Shown here piece after piece: positions 16,794 to 24,415 of a stretch of 46,908 bases of DNA. The stretch covers positions 1-46,908 of the forward strand of contig JABDJO010000036.1 in the NCBI GenBank assembly GCA_013002465.1, in the 5' to 3' direction. The notes under the pieces were generated by a model. It ran no database searches. It saw only the letters and a program-made list of their open reading frames with translations, and was not told the DNA's origin. The translations under genes were made by a program, and so were the position numbers. How positions within the stretch are numbered: position 1 is the stretch's first letter; every line of letters starts with the position of its first letter. Source of the DNA: Silicimonas sp. GTDB lineage: Bacteria > Pseudomonadota > Alphaproteobacteria > Rhodobacterales > Rhodobacteraceae.

Positions 16794-17834
16794 TTAATCT
16801 TGTTCAACGACCTTAACATCGCCGCCAGATTTCTGCCATTCCCTGAATCCACCTGGCAGGTGTTTGATGTTCTTGATCCCGTGCTCCGAAGCGATTTCGA
16901 TTGCAAGGGTCGAGCGCTCTCCAACCGCGCAATAAAGCAGCAGGTCGTTACTCTGGCTGAGGCTGCGAAGCATGCCGGCGGTCGAACAATGGGATTCAAA
17001 CTTCGTATAGGGCAGATGCAGCGAATTTGGGATCACGCCGTTTTTCTGACGCTCGCTTTCTTCGCGAATGTCGACAAGCTGCACGTCGCTGCTCGGCCAG
17101 GACTGCAATAGGTCGGCGACTTCTATGGATGGCACCCGGTGCTGCGCTTCAAGTCGAAGCCCAAGCCTCAGGTTTTCGGGCACGGCCACGTCCATCATCT
17201 TCGGGTTCGGCAGGTTGAGGTTGTTCATGATCTCGGCGTATTCGTCGGCAGACGAGACGTTCAGGCGCGGATTAAAGGCTTTTTCCTCGGCAATGGTGCT
17301 GACGGTGTCGCCTTTGTAGTCGTGGCCCGGAAAGACGAATGTGTGTTCGGGCAGTTTCAGCAAGCGTTCGAACAAGGAATGGTATTGATCGTAAGGATCG
17401 CCGTTTTGAAAGTCGGTGCGCCCGGTTCCGCGGATCAACAATGTGTCACCTGTAAAAACACGATCATCCATCAGGAAGCTATAGCTTTCGCTGGTATGCC
17501 CCGGCGTATAAAGCGCCGTCAGTGTCAGGCCCTCGATTGTTAGCCTTTCATTGTCGCTGACGCGCATGGACACGACATCGGTCGGGGATTGTTCGCCCAT
17601 GACGGTGACGCAACGCGTGGCATCGCGAAGCTTTCCCATGGCGCTGACGTGATCGGCGTGGACATGCGTGTCGATGACTTTAACAAGCTTCAGGTCAAGT
17701 TCTTCCAGAAGTTTCAAGTAACGCCCGGTCTGTTCCAGAACCGGGTCGATCAGCAGGGCTTCGCCGCCATTTCGGCTTGCCATCAGATAGGTGTATGTAC
17801 ATGAAGTTTTGTCAAATAACTGTCTGAAAATCAT
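16794..17834 (-). CDS. Persulfide dioxygenase (ETHE1-like) fused to a rhodanese domain
   Basis: A 346-residue fusion. Residues 1-235 are a metallo-beta-lactamase-fold domain of the ETHE1/persulfide dioxygenase type: the THVHADH motif (H57, H59, D61, H62), TPGHT (H113), FTGDTLLIRGTGRTDF (D130) and FPGHDY (H171). Residues about 236-340 are a rhodanese domain with its active cysteine C302 in LLLYCAVGERS. Such enzymes oxidise glutathione persulfide to sulfite, with the rhodanese part moving sulfane sulfur. The start at 17834 has GAGGATAA before it and is preferred over ATG 17852. It follows the peroxiredoxin gene by 70 bases on the same strand, so the two probably form a redox-sulfur operon. Confidence 0.88.
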   Translation of the reverse strand: MIFRQLFDKTSCTYTYLMASRNGGEALLIDPVLEQTGRYLKLLEELDLKLVKVIDTHVHADHVSAMGKLRDATRCVTVMGEQSPTDVVSMRVSDNERLTIEGLTLTALYTPGHTSESYSFLMDDRVFTGDTLLIRGTGRTDFQNGDPYDQYHSLFERLLKLPEHTFVFPGHDYKGDTVSTIAEEKAFNPRLNVSSADEYAEIMNNLNLPNPKMMDVAVPENLRLGLRLEAQHRVPSIEVADLLQSWPSSDVQLVDIREESERQKNGVIPNSLHLPYTKFESHCSTAGMLRSLSQSNDLLLYCAVGERSTLAIEIASEHGIKNIKHLPGGFREWQKSGGDVKVVEQD

Positions 17835-17904
17835 ACGTTTATCCTCGCCCATTTCTCACATTCGAATGCTGCATGCCGCGATGCCGTGGCACGCATCATG
17901 CACT

Positions 17905-18564
17905 TCAGTTGGAAGGTTGTTTTACTTTCCGCAGATAAGGCAGAGTTGCCTCGAAAGACCCGTGTTGCGCACGCGCGTCATCGTCGGACACAGACGAGGC
18001 AACAATGACATCTTCGCCCTGACGCCAGCCCGCCGGCGTGGCAACCTTGTGCTGTGCCGTCAGTTGAACCGAGTCGATCACGCGAAGCAATTCATCGAAA
18101 TTCCGGCCAGTTGTCATTGGATACGAAAGCTGCATCTTGATCTTCTTGTCTGGCCCGACAAGGAAGACGGTGCGGACGGTCTGGTTGTCCACCGCGGTGC
18201 GCCCATCGGAACTGTCACCGGAATCGGCCGGAAGCATGTCATACAGTTTGGCGACCGACAAATTGGGGTCACCGATCATTGGATAAGTCACTTCGAAGCC
18301 GGTGGCCGACTTTATGTCGCCTTTCCATTTCTGGTGGCTTTCGACCGGATCAACGCTGATGCCGATGATCTTGCAGTTACGCTTGGCAAATTCATCCTCG
18401 ATCCCGGCCTTATAACCCAGTTCCGTCGTTCAGACCGGCGTAAAGTCCTTTGGATGAGAAAACATGATCGCCCAGCTGTCTCCCATCCAGTCGTGAAAAT
18501 TGATCGGACCATCGGTCGTATCGGCAGAGAAATCCGGAGCCGTGTCGTTAATTCTCAGAGCCAT
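17905..18564 (-). CDS. Prx6-type 1-Cys peroxiredoxin with in-frame UGA at the catalytic residue (candidate selenoprotein)
   Basis: Read through one UGA, this is a full-length 219-residue peroxiredoxin of the Prx6 (1-Cys) group. It starts at the ATG at 18564 ([19 protein letters not shown]), continues through [14 protein letters not shown], then codon 45 (18432-18430) is TGA, followed without frame change by TTELGYKAG. It then has the Prx6 core [34 protein letters not shown] and the Prx6 C-terminal domain. In this family the residue after FTPV and before TTEL is the peroxidatic cysteine. The rest of the frame shows no other stop or frameshift, so decay is unlikely and UGA-encoded selenocysteine is the best reading. 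A simple TGC-to-TGA mutation or sequencing error remains possible. The persulfide dioxygenase gene lies downstream. Confidence 0.8.
18405..18425 (-). promoter_or_regulatory. Candidate bacterial SECIS hairpin just after the UGA
   Basis: On the mRNA, CGG (18425-18423) can pair with CCG (18407-18405) and CU (18420-18419) with AG (18410-18409), around internal unpaired bases. This leaves an apical loop GGGUUAUA that begins with G residues, as bacterial SECIS loops do. The stem is short and the loop lies about 12 bases after the UGA, slightly closer than usual, so this is tentative and was drawn by eye. Confidence 0.35.
18430..18432 (-). other. In-frame UGA, candidate selenocysteine codon (residue 45 of the peroxiredoxin)
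   Basis: The plus strand reads tca at 18430-18432, so the mRNA has UGA between GUC (Val44) and ACG (Thr46), in the motif FTPV-x-TTEL where the catalytic cysteine belongs. A conventional gene caller would stop or start around this codon and report only the downstream part (ATG at 18291). Confidence 0.75.
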
Positions 18565-18999
18565 GATCTGTTACCTCGCTGTCAAACATGATCCATCCCT
18601 GCGGAGTGCGCTTCGACTTTGCCTGCTAGAAATGCGGGAATAATACCGTGAACCCGGTTCCGCCAAAAACGCAGCTGGTGCTCGACCCCATGTTCAGCCG
18701 CCAAGGTAGATTGGACATTCATTTATCATAAAATCATGATTCCTGTCAGCAAGTGTTTTGGTGTCTCGGCCATGGGGGCGGCACTTCCAAGGGCTGAAAT
18801 ACCAACCAACGGCAAGACGGATGCCGTCACTGCCCAAGGGCGCGAAAAACACGGATTTCTGCAACTTCCCTTGCAAGCACTCCCAACGTGTCATTTCGTC
18901 ATGTTCAACCCCGCCTGAAACTTTTCTGCCCGGTCTTCCGTGTCTTCAATCGAGACCCAAACAGGGTGTCTCAGACAACGACACAAGGAGAGAAGACCA
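18565..18999. other. Divergent intergenic region
   Basis: About 435 bases between the divergent peroxiredoxin and DUF7282-type genes. It contains the ECF-type promoter at 18916-18944 for the rightward gene and should hold a promoter for the leftward pair, which I could not identify. A minus-strand open frame (18694-18894) is present but has no recognisable domain or ribosome site and is probably chance. Confidence 0.5.
18916..18944 (+). promoter_or_regulatory. ECF sigma-type promoter upstream of the 19000 gene
   Basis: TGAAACTTT at 18916-18924, then 13 bases, then CCGT at 18938-18941. The same pattern with identical spacing occurs at two other places beside exported-protein genes in this cluster (20753 and, on the minus strand, 21984). 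The adjacent ECF sigma factor is the obvious candidate to read it. Confidence 0.7.
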
Positions 19000-19410
19000 A
19001 TGAAACTACTTGTATTGACAACATCCATTCTGCTGACCGCTGGCGCTGGCTTTGCAGGCGGGCATGCCACTCCCATGGTGATGGCATCCGATCAAACGGT
19101 CGAAAACGGCGTTGTCAGCGCAGAAACGGTTGTCGCGGGCGAAAATGGCTGGCTGGTCGTTCATCGCACAGATGCGATGATGAAACCCGGACCGGTCGTT
19201 GGCCATGCACCTTTGCGTGCCGGAGAAAACGCAGATGTCGCCGCCATCCTGACCGAAGATGTGAAGGCGGGTGAAATGCTGATGCTGATGGTTCACGCCG
19301 AAACCGGTGGCATGCAGACCGGCATATTCGAATACACGCTTGGTGCAAAAGAAGACGGACCAATCCGTGTGGAAGACAAGCTGGTTATGAATGTCGTAAC
19401 CGCACAATAG
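19000..19410 (+). CDS. Exported DUF7282-like protein
   Basis: A 136-residue exported protein. Signal peptide MKLLVLTTSILLTAGAGFAGG; the mature part has the beta-rich pattern SAETVVAGENGWLVVHRTD, VVGHAPLRAGENADVAAIL and MLMVHAETGGMQTGIFEY, which resembles the domain called DUF7282. Function is unknown. The ATG at 19000 follows AAGGAGAGAAG, a strong ribosome site, and lies about 60 bases after an ECF-type promoter. Its neighbours are an ECF sigma factor and anti-sigma factor, so it is probably part of an envelope stress or redox response. Confidence 0.7.
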   Translation: MKLLVLTTSILLTAGAGFAGGHATPMVMASDQTVENGVVSAETVVAGENGWLVVHRTDAMMKPGPVVGHAPLRAGENADVAAILTEDVKAGEMLMLMVHAETGGMQTGIFEYTLGAKEDGPIRVEDKLVMNVVTAQ

Positions 19411-19438
19411 CCATCCGACTGTGTATTGTACGAGTGCG

Positions 19439-19470
19439 CGCCCGGGCGTTGATACGCTCGGGCGTTGGTT
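19439..19470 (+). terminator. Strong hairpin terminator after the DUF7282-like gene
   Basis: Eleven-base stem CGCCCGGGCGT (19439-19449) and ACGCTCGGGCG (19454-19464) with a TGAT loop, followed by TTGGTTT. It separates the exported-protein gene from the sigma factor gene. Confidence 0.7.
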
Positions 19471-19522
19471 TCCCGACCATTCACCACTGGCTAAGCCCGC
19501 GAACCATGTTTAAAGATCCAGA

Positions 19523-20065
19523 ATGCAGTCCCGCGCCGAAGTTGAACATCTGATTGCGAAGACCGCCCTTGGCGACAAAAGCGCCTTTTCGGTGCTGTAC
19601 GATGCGACAAGTGCGAAGCTTTTCGGTGTTTGCCTTCACATCCTGAAGGACCGCACCGAAGCCGAGGACGCCCTGCAGGATGTGTACTTGCGGATTTGGA
19701 ACAAGGCCGACAGCTATGCGATTACGGGCCACAGTCCAATGACCTGGCTGATCACCGTGGCTCGGAACCTTGCGATTGACCGTCTGCGTGCCCGCAAGGA
19801 AACTGCTGGCGACCTTGACACCGCAAGCGAACTTCCCGACGCGCGCCCTGGTCCCGAAGCGGCTGCCATCGCCAGTTCCGAACTTCGTCGGTTCGAAGAC
19901 TGCCTGAATGAACTGAAATCCGAGCACGCCTCGGCCGTCAAAGGAGCCTATTTGAACGGCGATACATATCTCGATCTGTCCGAGCGTTACAGCGTGCCTT
20001 TGAATACAATGCGAACCTGGCTTCGTCGAAGCCTGTTGAAACTGAAGGACTGTCTTTCGCGATGA
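19523..20065 (+). CDS. ECF-type RNA polymerase sigma factor (SigK/RpoE-like)
   Basis: A 180-residue sigma-70 family ECF factor. Region 2 runs from about 20 to 90 (LFGVCLHILKDRTEAEDALQ, DVYLRIWNKAD, WLITVARNLAIDRLRARK). Region 4 is at about 120-178 (LKSEHASAVKGAYLNG, YLDLSERYSVPLNTMRTWLR, RSLLKLKDCL). There is no sigma-1 or sigma-3 domain. It overlaps the RskA-like anti-sigma gene by ATGA. Its likely targets are the three nearby genes with TGAAACTTT-N13-CCGT promoters. Its own upstream region does not show that motif, so it may be made from another promoter or by read-through. Confidence 0.92.
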   Translation: MQSRAEVEHLIAKTALGDKSAFSVLYDATSAKLFGVCLHILKDRTEAEDALQDVYLRIWNKADSYAITGHSPMTWLITVARNLAIDRLRARKETAGDLDTASELPDARPGPEAAAIASSELRRFEDCLNELKSEHASAVKGAYLNGDTYLDLSERYSVPLNTMRTWLRRSLLKLKDCLSR

Positions 20066-20745
20066 GCGACGCACCTGAAATACCGCAGGACGACTCGGCA
20101 CTGGCGGCCGAGTATGTTCTGCGTCTTCTGGATGCAGAGGAAGAACGGGCATTCGAAAATCGCCTTCTCAGCGACAGCGATCTTCGCGACCAGGTCCGAA
20201 TGTGGGAGGCAAAGTTTGCATCGCTTGCCGATGCGCTCCCCGAAACGACACCTCCAGCTTCCGTCAAGGTGCGCCTGATGGATAAGATCGCAGGCACGCA
20301 TGAACGAACGGGATCAGCGATCTGGCGATGGCTGCTGCCGTCCGCCGTTGCGCTGGCCGTGATCGGTTTCCTGGCCTTTGGCCCGCTTCTTCGCGGACCG
20401 GACTTTGACCCGGCCTATCATGCGTCCCTCATTACGGCTGACGGGTCACTTCAGATCGAAGCCGGGCTTTCGCCTGACAACAACCTGTTCAAGGTGCTTC
20501 GCCCGATTGGTGACGCCCGTCCCGGTCGTGTACTTGAAATCTGGCTGATTGCCGAAGGTGCGGATGCGCCGGTTTCGCTGGGCGTCTTGCCGGAAGACCG
20601 TGAAACGTTGTTCGAAATCGACCCCGACCTTGCCGCGTTGATCGAAGGTGGCGTGATGGCGGTGTCCGACGAACCCCCCGGCGGATCTCCGACTGGCGCG
20701 CCCACGGGTGAGGTGCTTGCGACAGGTGAATTCTTCGACGTTTGA
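20062..20745 (+). CDS. RskA-like membrane anti-sigma factor
   Basis: A 227-residue protein with a cytoplasmic sigma-binding N terminus (ALAAEYVLRLLDAEEERAFE, typical of RskA/ChrR-type anti-sigma domains), one transmembrane helix at about 90-112 (LLPSAVALAVIGFLAFGPLL) and a periplasmic RskA domain (VLEIWLIAEGADAPVSLGVL). No zinc-binding HxxxCxxC is visible in the N terminus, so it is not a redox-zinc anti-sigma of the ZAS type. It is translated together with the sigma factor and should hold it at the membrane until a periplasmic signal releases it. Confidence 0.9.
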   Translation: MSDAPEIPQDDSALAAEYVLRLLDAEEERAFENRLLSDSDLRDQVRMWEAKFASLADALPETTPPASVKVRLMDKIAGTHERTGSAIWRWLLPSAVALAVIGFLAFGPLLRGPDFDPAYHASLITADGSLQIEAGLSPDNNLFKVLRPIGDARPGRVLEIWLIAEGADAPVSLGVLPEDRETLFEIDPDLAALIEGGVMAVSDEPPGGSPTGAPTGEVLATGEFFDV

Positions 20746-20752
20746 ATTTTTT

Positions 20753-20780
20753 TGAAACTTTCACGCCCCTCCAACCGTGC
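20753..20780 (+). promoter_or_regulatory. ECF sigma-type promoter upstream of the DUF4198 gene
   Basis: TGAAACTTT at 20753-20761 and CCGT at 20775-20778, separated by 13 bases, the same as at 18916 and 21984. The start codon of the DUF4198 gene is about 40 bases downstream. Confidence 0.72.
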
Positions 20781-20816
20781 CTATTTTTGACAGCGCACCA
20801 ATGAGGAGTGGATGAC

Positions 20817-21668
20817 GTGACGCGAACTTCCAAAGAAGAATGGGCAAGGCCGACGGTGGCAGTGGCAACGATTGCCTCGTTATTCATCGCGGGAAGTACG
20901 GTTCCTGTGCGCGCGCATGAGTTCTGGATTGATCCCTTAGCCGAACGGTTGCTGCCCGGCGAAACGATTTCGGCCGACCTGCGTATTGGGCAAAACCTGT
21001 CGGGTGCGGCCTATCCTTATGTCTCGAAAACCGTTGCTGGCATGACGCATTGGTCACCGGACAACGTTAACGCGATCACAGCGCGCGAAGGCGACCGCCC
21101 TGCCCTCAATAGCGTGGCGACAGAGCCCGGCCTTCACCGCATAACGGTTCAATCCCATCCGGCTTACATTGTCTTCGACGACATGGTCGAATTCGAAGAG
21201 TACCTTGAATACGAGGGGCTTGGTGAAATCGCAGATCAACACCGCGAACGTGGATTGCCTGACACCGAGATCGCCGAGGCCTACATCCGGAATGCCAAGA
21301 CACTTTTGCAAGTCGGGCCTGTCGATACATCGCAATCCGATCAGCCGACGGATCTGCCGTTCGAACTGACGGCCCTGGGCAACCCTTACGACGCCGACAT
21401 TCGGTCCCTTGATATTCAACTGACCTGGCAAGACCGCCCCGTACCCGGCGTGCAGGTCACACTCTTCCATCTTCCGGACGGCGGAACCGCGCCGCAGGAC
21501 AGTCGACGCAGCGTTCTGAAGACTGACACAGATGGCGTTGTTTCGATTGATTTGGGCAAGCCCGGCGCGTTCCTGTTGAATGCAGTCAGGATGTCGCCGG
21601 TTGACGGACCGGGATCGGTTGTCTGGGAAAGCTATTGGGCGAGTTTGACGTTCAACACCGCCAGATAG
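20817..21668 (+). CDS. Exported DUF4198 (NikM-like) protein
   Basis: A 283-residue protein with a signal peptide (AVATIASLFIAGSTVPVRA) and the DUF4198 opening HEFWIDPLAERLLPGE. It continues with a helical insertion (EEYLEYEGLGEIADQHRERG) and an Ig-like C-terminal part (DIQLTWQDRPVPGVQVTLFH). DUF4198 proteins are periplasmic and often linked to metal uptake, but no metal site is proven here. The GTG at 20817 has GAGGAGTGG before it; GTG 20808 is in frame but sits on the ribosome site. The ECF promoter just upstream places it in the local sigma regulon. Confidence 0.78.
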   Translation: MTRTSKEEWARPTVAVATIASLFIAGSTVPVRAHEFWIDPLAERLLPGETISADLRIGQNLSGAAYPYVSKTVAGMTHWSPDNVNAITAREGDRPALNSVATEPGLHRITVQSHPAYIVFDDMVEFEEYLEYEGLGEIADQHRERGLPDTEIAEAYIRNAKTLLQVGPVDTSQSDQPTDLPFELTALGNPYDADIRSLDIQLTWQDRPVPGVQVTLFHLPDGGTAPQDSRRSVLKTDTDGVVSIDLGKPGAFLLNAVRMSPVDGPGSVVWESYWASLTFNTAR

Positions 21669-21707
21669 TCCGGCCCGGCGGGTACCGCCGAGCCAGGTTG
21701 CGAATAT

Positions 21708-21920
21708 TCAGCGTCCTGCCTTGTCAACGGCACGGGCTTTGGTCGGGCCTTTGTCGTCGGGCCGGTTACCCCGCGCGCCACCCAAAGTGTGCGCCGGTCC
21801 CACGGTTTCAGAGCCAACCGACGCGCCAGGCACGTCTGTCTGCCCCTGATCATGTCCCTTGGCACTCGCGCTGCCCGCCGTCATGATGACTGCAATCGCC
21901 AAAATAGTTGTGCGTTTCAT
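21708..21920 (-). CDS. Small exported protein, ECF regulon member
   Basis: A 70-residue protein with a signal peptide (MKRTTILAIAVIMTAGSASA) and a short, glycine- and charge-rich mature part (KGHDQGQTDVPGASVGSETV, then ARGNRPDDKGPTKARAVDKA). No known domain. The ATG at 21920 has TAGGAGTTCGAAC before it; a longer open frame upstream is not needed. A matching ECF-type promoter lies 39 bases upstream on the same strand. It is convergent with the DUF4198 gene, with 39 bases between their ends. Confidence 0.7.
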   Translation of the reverse strand: MKRTTILAIAVIMTAGSASAKGHDQGQTDVPGASVGSETVGPAHTLGGARGNRPDDKGPTKARAVDKAGR

Positions 21921-22231
21921 GTTCGAACTCCTAAGATTTGTTGCATAGTCCTGAAGAAACGGATGCAAAGTCGCAAAAGTTTCACAAAAAACCCGATTGG
22001 CCCCAAACAAATTTTCACGGCAGCGCGACATCGGCTCCAAAGTTCAGTTATGCAGTTGATTTCACTCTTTTCCCTTGCACCAGAATACCTTCTGGAAAAA
22101 TTCCAGATGATCCGTCATGTGGTTAACCTTGCGGCTGAAAGCACCTATGAAGGCACTGGAGAACGGCACAGGCTGGCCCCGCGTCGAGTGCTAACCGGGC
22201 TGTGGGCCCGTATTCTGAAAGGACGCCCGCG
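21921..22231. other. Divergent intergenic region
   Basis: About 310 bases between the small exported-protein gene (minus) and the E1 gene (plus). It holds the minus-strand ECF promoter at 21959-21984 and a CCAGAA/TTCTGG dyad (22080-22095) with no T-run. The promoter of the E1 gene was not identified. Confidence 0.45.
21957..21984 (-). promoter_or_regulatory. ECF sigma-type promoter for the small exported protein
   Basis: On the minus strand TGAAACTTT runs from 21984 to 21976 and CCGT from 21962 to 21959, with 13 bases between, the same geometry as the two plus-strand sites in this cluster. The start codon is 39 bases downstream. Confidence 0.7.
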
Positions 22232-24415
22232 ATGGATCGCGCCGACATTGTCCATGACGCTTTTCTAACGCGCGTCGCTGCCGGTGACTTTCCCTCGGGT
22301 GGGTCGGCTTCCGGCCCCTTGGCGGGGCCCGAGGCGGTTGCGATCTTTCGCGCCCAATGCCTCAGCCGGAACCTGGATCGGCGCTCGCGCAAAATGCAGG
22401 CCGAGGGTCAGGGGTTTTACACCATCGGATCGTCGGGGCACGAGGGCATGGCGGCGGTCGCCTCGGCGCTCAGCGTCGACGACATGGCCTTCCTGCATTA
22501 CCGCGACGGCGCCTTTCAGACCCGCCGTTCGGCCATGGTGCCCGGCACAACACCCGCCTGGGACATGCTTCTGAGCTTTTCGACGGCCAAGTCCGACCCA
22601 ATGTCGGGTGGACGGCACAAGGTGCTGGGATCAAAAGCATTGAACATCCCGCCACAAACTTCGACCATCGCCAGCCACCTGCCCAAGGCCGTCGGCGCCG
22701 CCTATTCCATCGGCTTGGCCGCACGTCGTCCGCCCGAACACCAGGCGCTGGCGAATGACAGCATCATCATGTGTTCCTTCGGTGATGCCTCGGCCAACCA
22801 CTCGACCGCGCAGGGTGCGATCAACACCGCCTGCTGGACGTCCTATCAATCCATCCCCCTGCCCTTGCTGTTGGTTTGCGAAGACAACGGTATCGGCATA
22901 TCGACACGCACACCGAAGGACTGGATCGGCGCGAATTTCGCCAACAAGCCGGGGCTGAAATACTTCCACGCCAACGGGTTGGACATCTTCGACACGTACC
23001 GCGCCGCCCGCAAAGCGGCAGCTTTTGTGCGTGCCCGCAAGAAACCTGCATTCCTGCATTTGTCGCTTGTCCGTCTCTATGGCCACGCGGGCGCGGATTT
23101 GCAGCAATCCTACCTTGCCAAAGCGGTGTTCGAAGACTGGGAAGAAAACGACCCCCTGCTTCATTCCGCACGCCTGTTGACCGAAAGCGGCGCGTTGACC
23201 ATTGACGAGGTCTTGTCGATCTATGCCGAGACCGAAGCCCAATGCACCCGCGTCGCGGCCGAGGTTGTGAAACAGCCGCGCCTTGGTTCGGCAAAAGAAG
23301 TCATGGCCTCGCTTATCCCGCCGCCGCGCCCCTGCAAACCGACCAACGGCCCAGGCACCGAAGCGCGCAGCGCCGCATTCGGCGGTGAACTGACCGCGAT
23401 GAACAGCCCGCAGCCGATGTCGAAACTGATCAACTGGGCCTTGACCGATCTGATGCTGGAGCATCCCGACATCGTGATGATGGGCGAAGATGTCGGGACA
23501 AAGGGCGGCGTTTACGGCGTGACGCAGAAACTGTGCGACCGCTTCGGCGCGGATCGGATGATCGACACGCTTCTGGACGAACAATCCATCCTCGGCCTTG
23601 CTATCGGATTGGGGCACAATGGATTTCTGCCGATGCCCGAGATCCAGTTCCTGGCCTATTTGCACAACGCCGAAGACCAGTTGCGCGGCGAGGCGGCGAC
23701 ATTGCCGTTCTTTTCCAATGGTCAGTTCACCAATCCGATGGTGCTGCGCATTGCGGGGCTTGGGTATCAGAAAGGGTTCGGCGGGCACTTCCACAACGAC
23801 AACTCGCTGGCGGTCCTGCGCGATATTCCGGGTCTTGTCATCGCCTGCCCGTCGCAGGGCGCCGATGCCGCCCGGATGCTGCGCGAATGTGTACGACTGG
23901 CGCGCGAGGAACAGCGGGTGGTGGTCTTCGTCGAACCGATTGCGCTTTATCCCATGCGGGATTTGCACGGCGACAAGGACGGCAAGTGGATGCGGCACTA
24001 CCCCGCACCCGACCAATCCATCCCGCTTGGCGACGTCGGCGTGACCGGAGACGGCCCCTTGGCGATCATCACCTACGGCAATGCACACTACTTGTCGCTG
24101 CAAGCCGCACGGACGCTTGCCGCCAAGGGAATCGAGACCCGGGTGATCGACATGCGCTGGATCGCTCCGATGCCGGTTGAGGGCATCCTGGACGCCATCG
24201 AGGGCGCAAAGAAAGTGCTGATCGTCGATGAATGCCGGGGGACCGGCGGACAATCCGAAGCCCTTCTTTCGATGCTGATCGAACGCAGCCCCCTGCCCGC
24301 CGCGCGCCTTGTTGCCGAAGACAGCTTTATCGCCACCGGCCCCGCTTATGCCGCAACGATGCCCAGCCACGGCAGCATCGTCGCCGCCGCAAGCGCGCTT
24401 TGGAATGCCTCATGA
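22232..24415 (+). CDS. 2-oxoacid dehydrogenase E1, fused alpha and beta subunits
   Basis: A 727-residue thiamine-diphosphate enzyme. Residues 1 to about 385 are the E1-alpha part, with the cofactor motif FGDASANHSTAQGAINTA and ICED-like LLLVCEDNGIGIS. Residues about 395-727 are E1-beta, with VMMGEDVGTKGGVYGVT, DTLLDEQSILGLAIGLG and the C-terminal transketolase domain (LIVDECRGTGGQSEALLS). This is the architecture of branched-chain or acetoin/pyruvate-type E1 fusions, which decarboxylate a 2-oxoacid. No E2 or E3 gene is nearby; the next gene, coupled by ATGA, is a FabD-like acyltransferase. ATG 22232 with AAAGGA upstream is preferred over GTG 22202. Confidence 0.88.
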   Translation: MDRADIVHDAFLTRVAAGDFPSGGSASGPLAGPEAVAIFRAQCLSRNLDRRSRKMQAEGQGFYTIGSSGHEGMAAVASALSVDDMAFLHYRDGAFQTRRSAMVPGTTPAWDMLLSFSTAKSDPMSGGRHKVLGSKALNIPPQTSTIASHLPKAVGAAYSIGLAARRPPEHQALANDSIIMCSFGDASANHSTAQGAINTACWTSYQSIPLPLLLVCEDNGIGISTRTPKDWIGANFANKPGLKYFHANGLDIFDTYRAARKAAAFVRARKKPAFLHLSLVRLYGHAGADLQQSYLAKAVFEDWEENDPLLHSARLLTESGALTIDEVLSIYAETEAQCTRVAAEVVKQPRLGSAKEVMASLIPPPRPCKPTNGPGTEARSAAFGGELTAMNSPQPMSKLINWALTDLMLEHPDIVMMGEDVGTKGGVYGVTQKLCDRFGADRMIDTLLDEQSILGLAIGLGHNGFLPMPEIQFLAYLHNAEDQLRGEAATLPFFSNGQFTNPMVLRIAGLGYQKGFGGHFHNDNSLAVLRDIPGLVIACPSQGADAARMLRECVRLAREEQRVVVFVEPIALYPMRDLHGDKDGKWMRHYPAPDQSIPLGDVGVTGDGPLAIITYGNAHYLSLQAARTLAAKGIETRVIDMRWIAPMPVEGILDAIEGAKKVLIVDECRGTGGQSEALLSMLIERSPLPAARLVAEDSFIATGPAYAATMPSHGSIVAAASALWNAS

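Noticed and set aside
16469..16816. Plus-strand 115-residue open frame after tcuB
   Set aside because: No ribosome site or recognisable domain, and it runs into the end of the opposite persulfide dioxygenase gene.
17905..18291. A short peroxiredoxin-like gene starting at ATG 18291
   Set aside because: The upstream 91 codons are in the same frame, have the Prx6 N-terminal sequence and are interrupted only by the UGA at the catalytic codon. The short version would lack the active site and most of the fold.
18430..18432. Frameshift explanation for the interrupted peroxiredoxin
   Set aside because: Sequences on both sides of the TGA are in the same frame and match the family without gap, so only recoding, a point mutation or a base-call error can explain it.
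18694..18894. Minus-strand 66-residue open frame between the peroxiredoxin and DUF7282-like genes
   Set aside because: No domain or ribosome site, and it lies next to the ECF promoter of the rightward gene.
22080..22095. CCAGAA/TTCTGG hairpin considered as a terminator
   Set aside because: No T-run on either strand and no gene ending close by.
22631..24370. Long minus-strand open frame opposite the E1 gene
   Set aside because: Antisense shadow of the E1 fusion with no recognisable domain.
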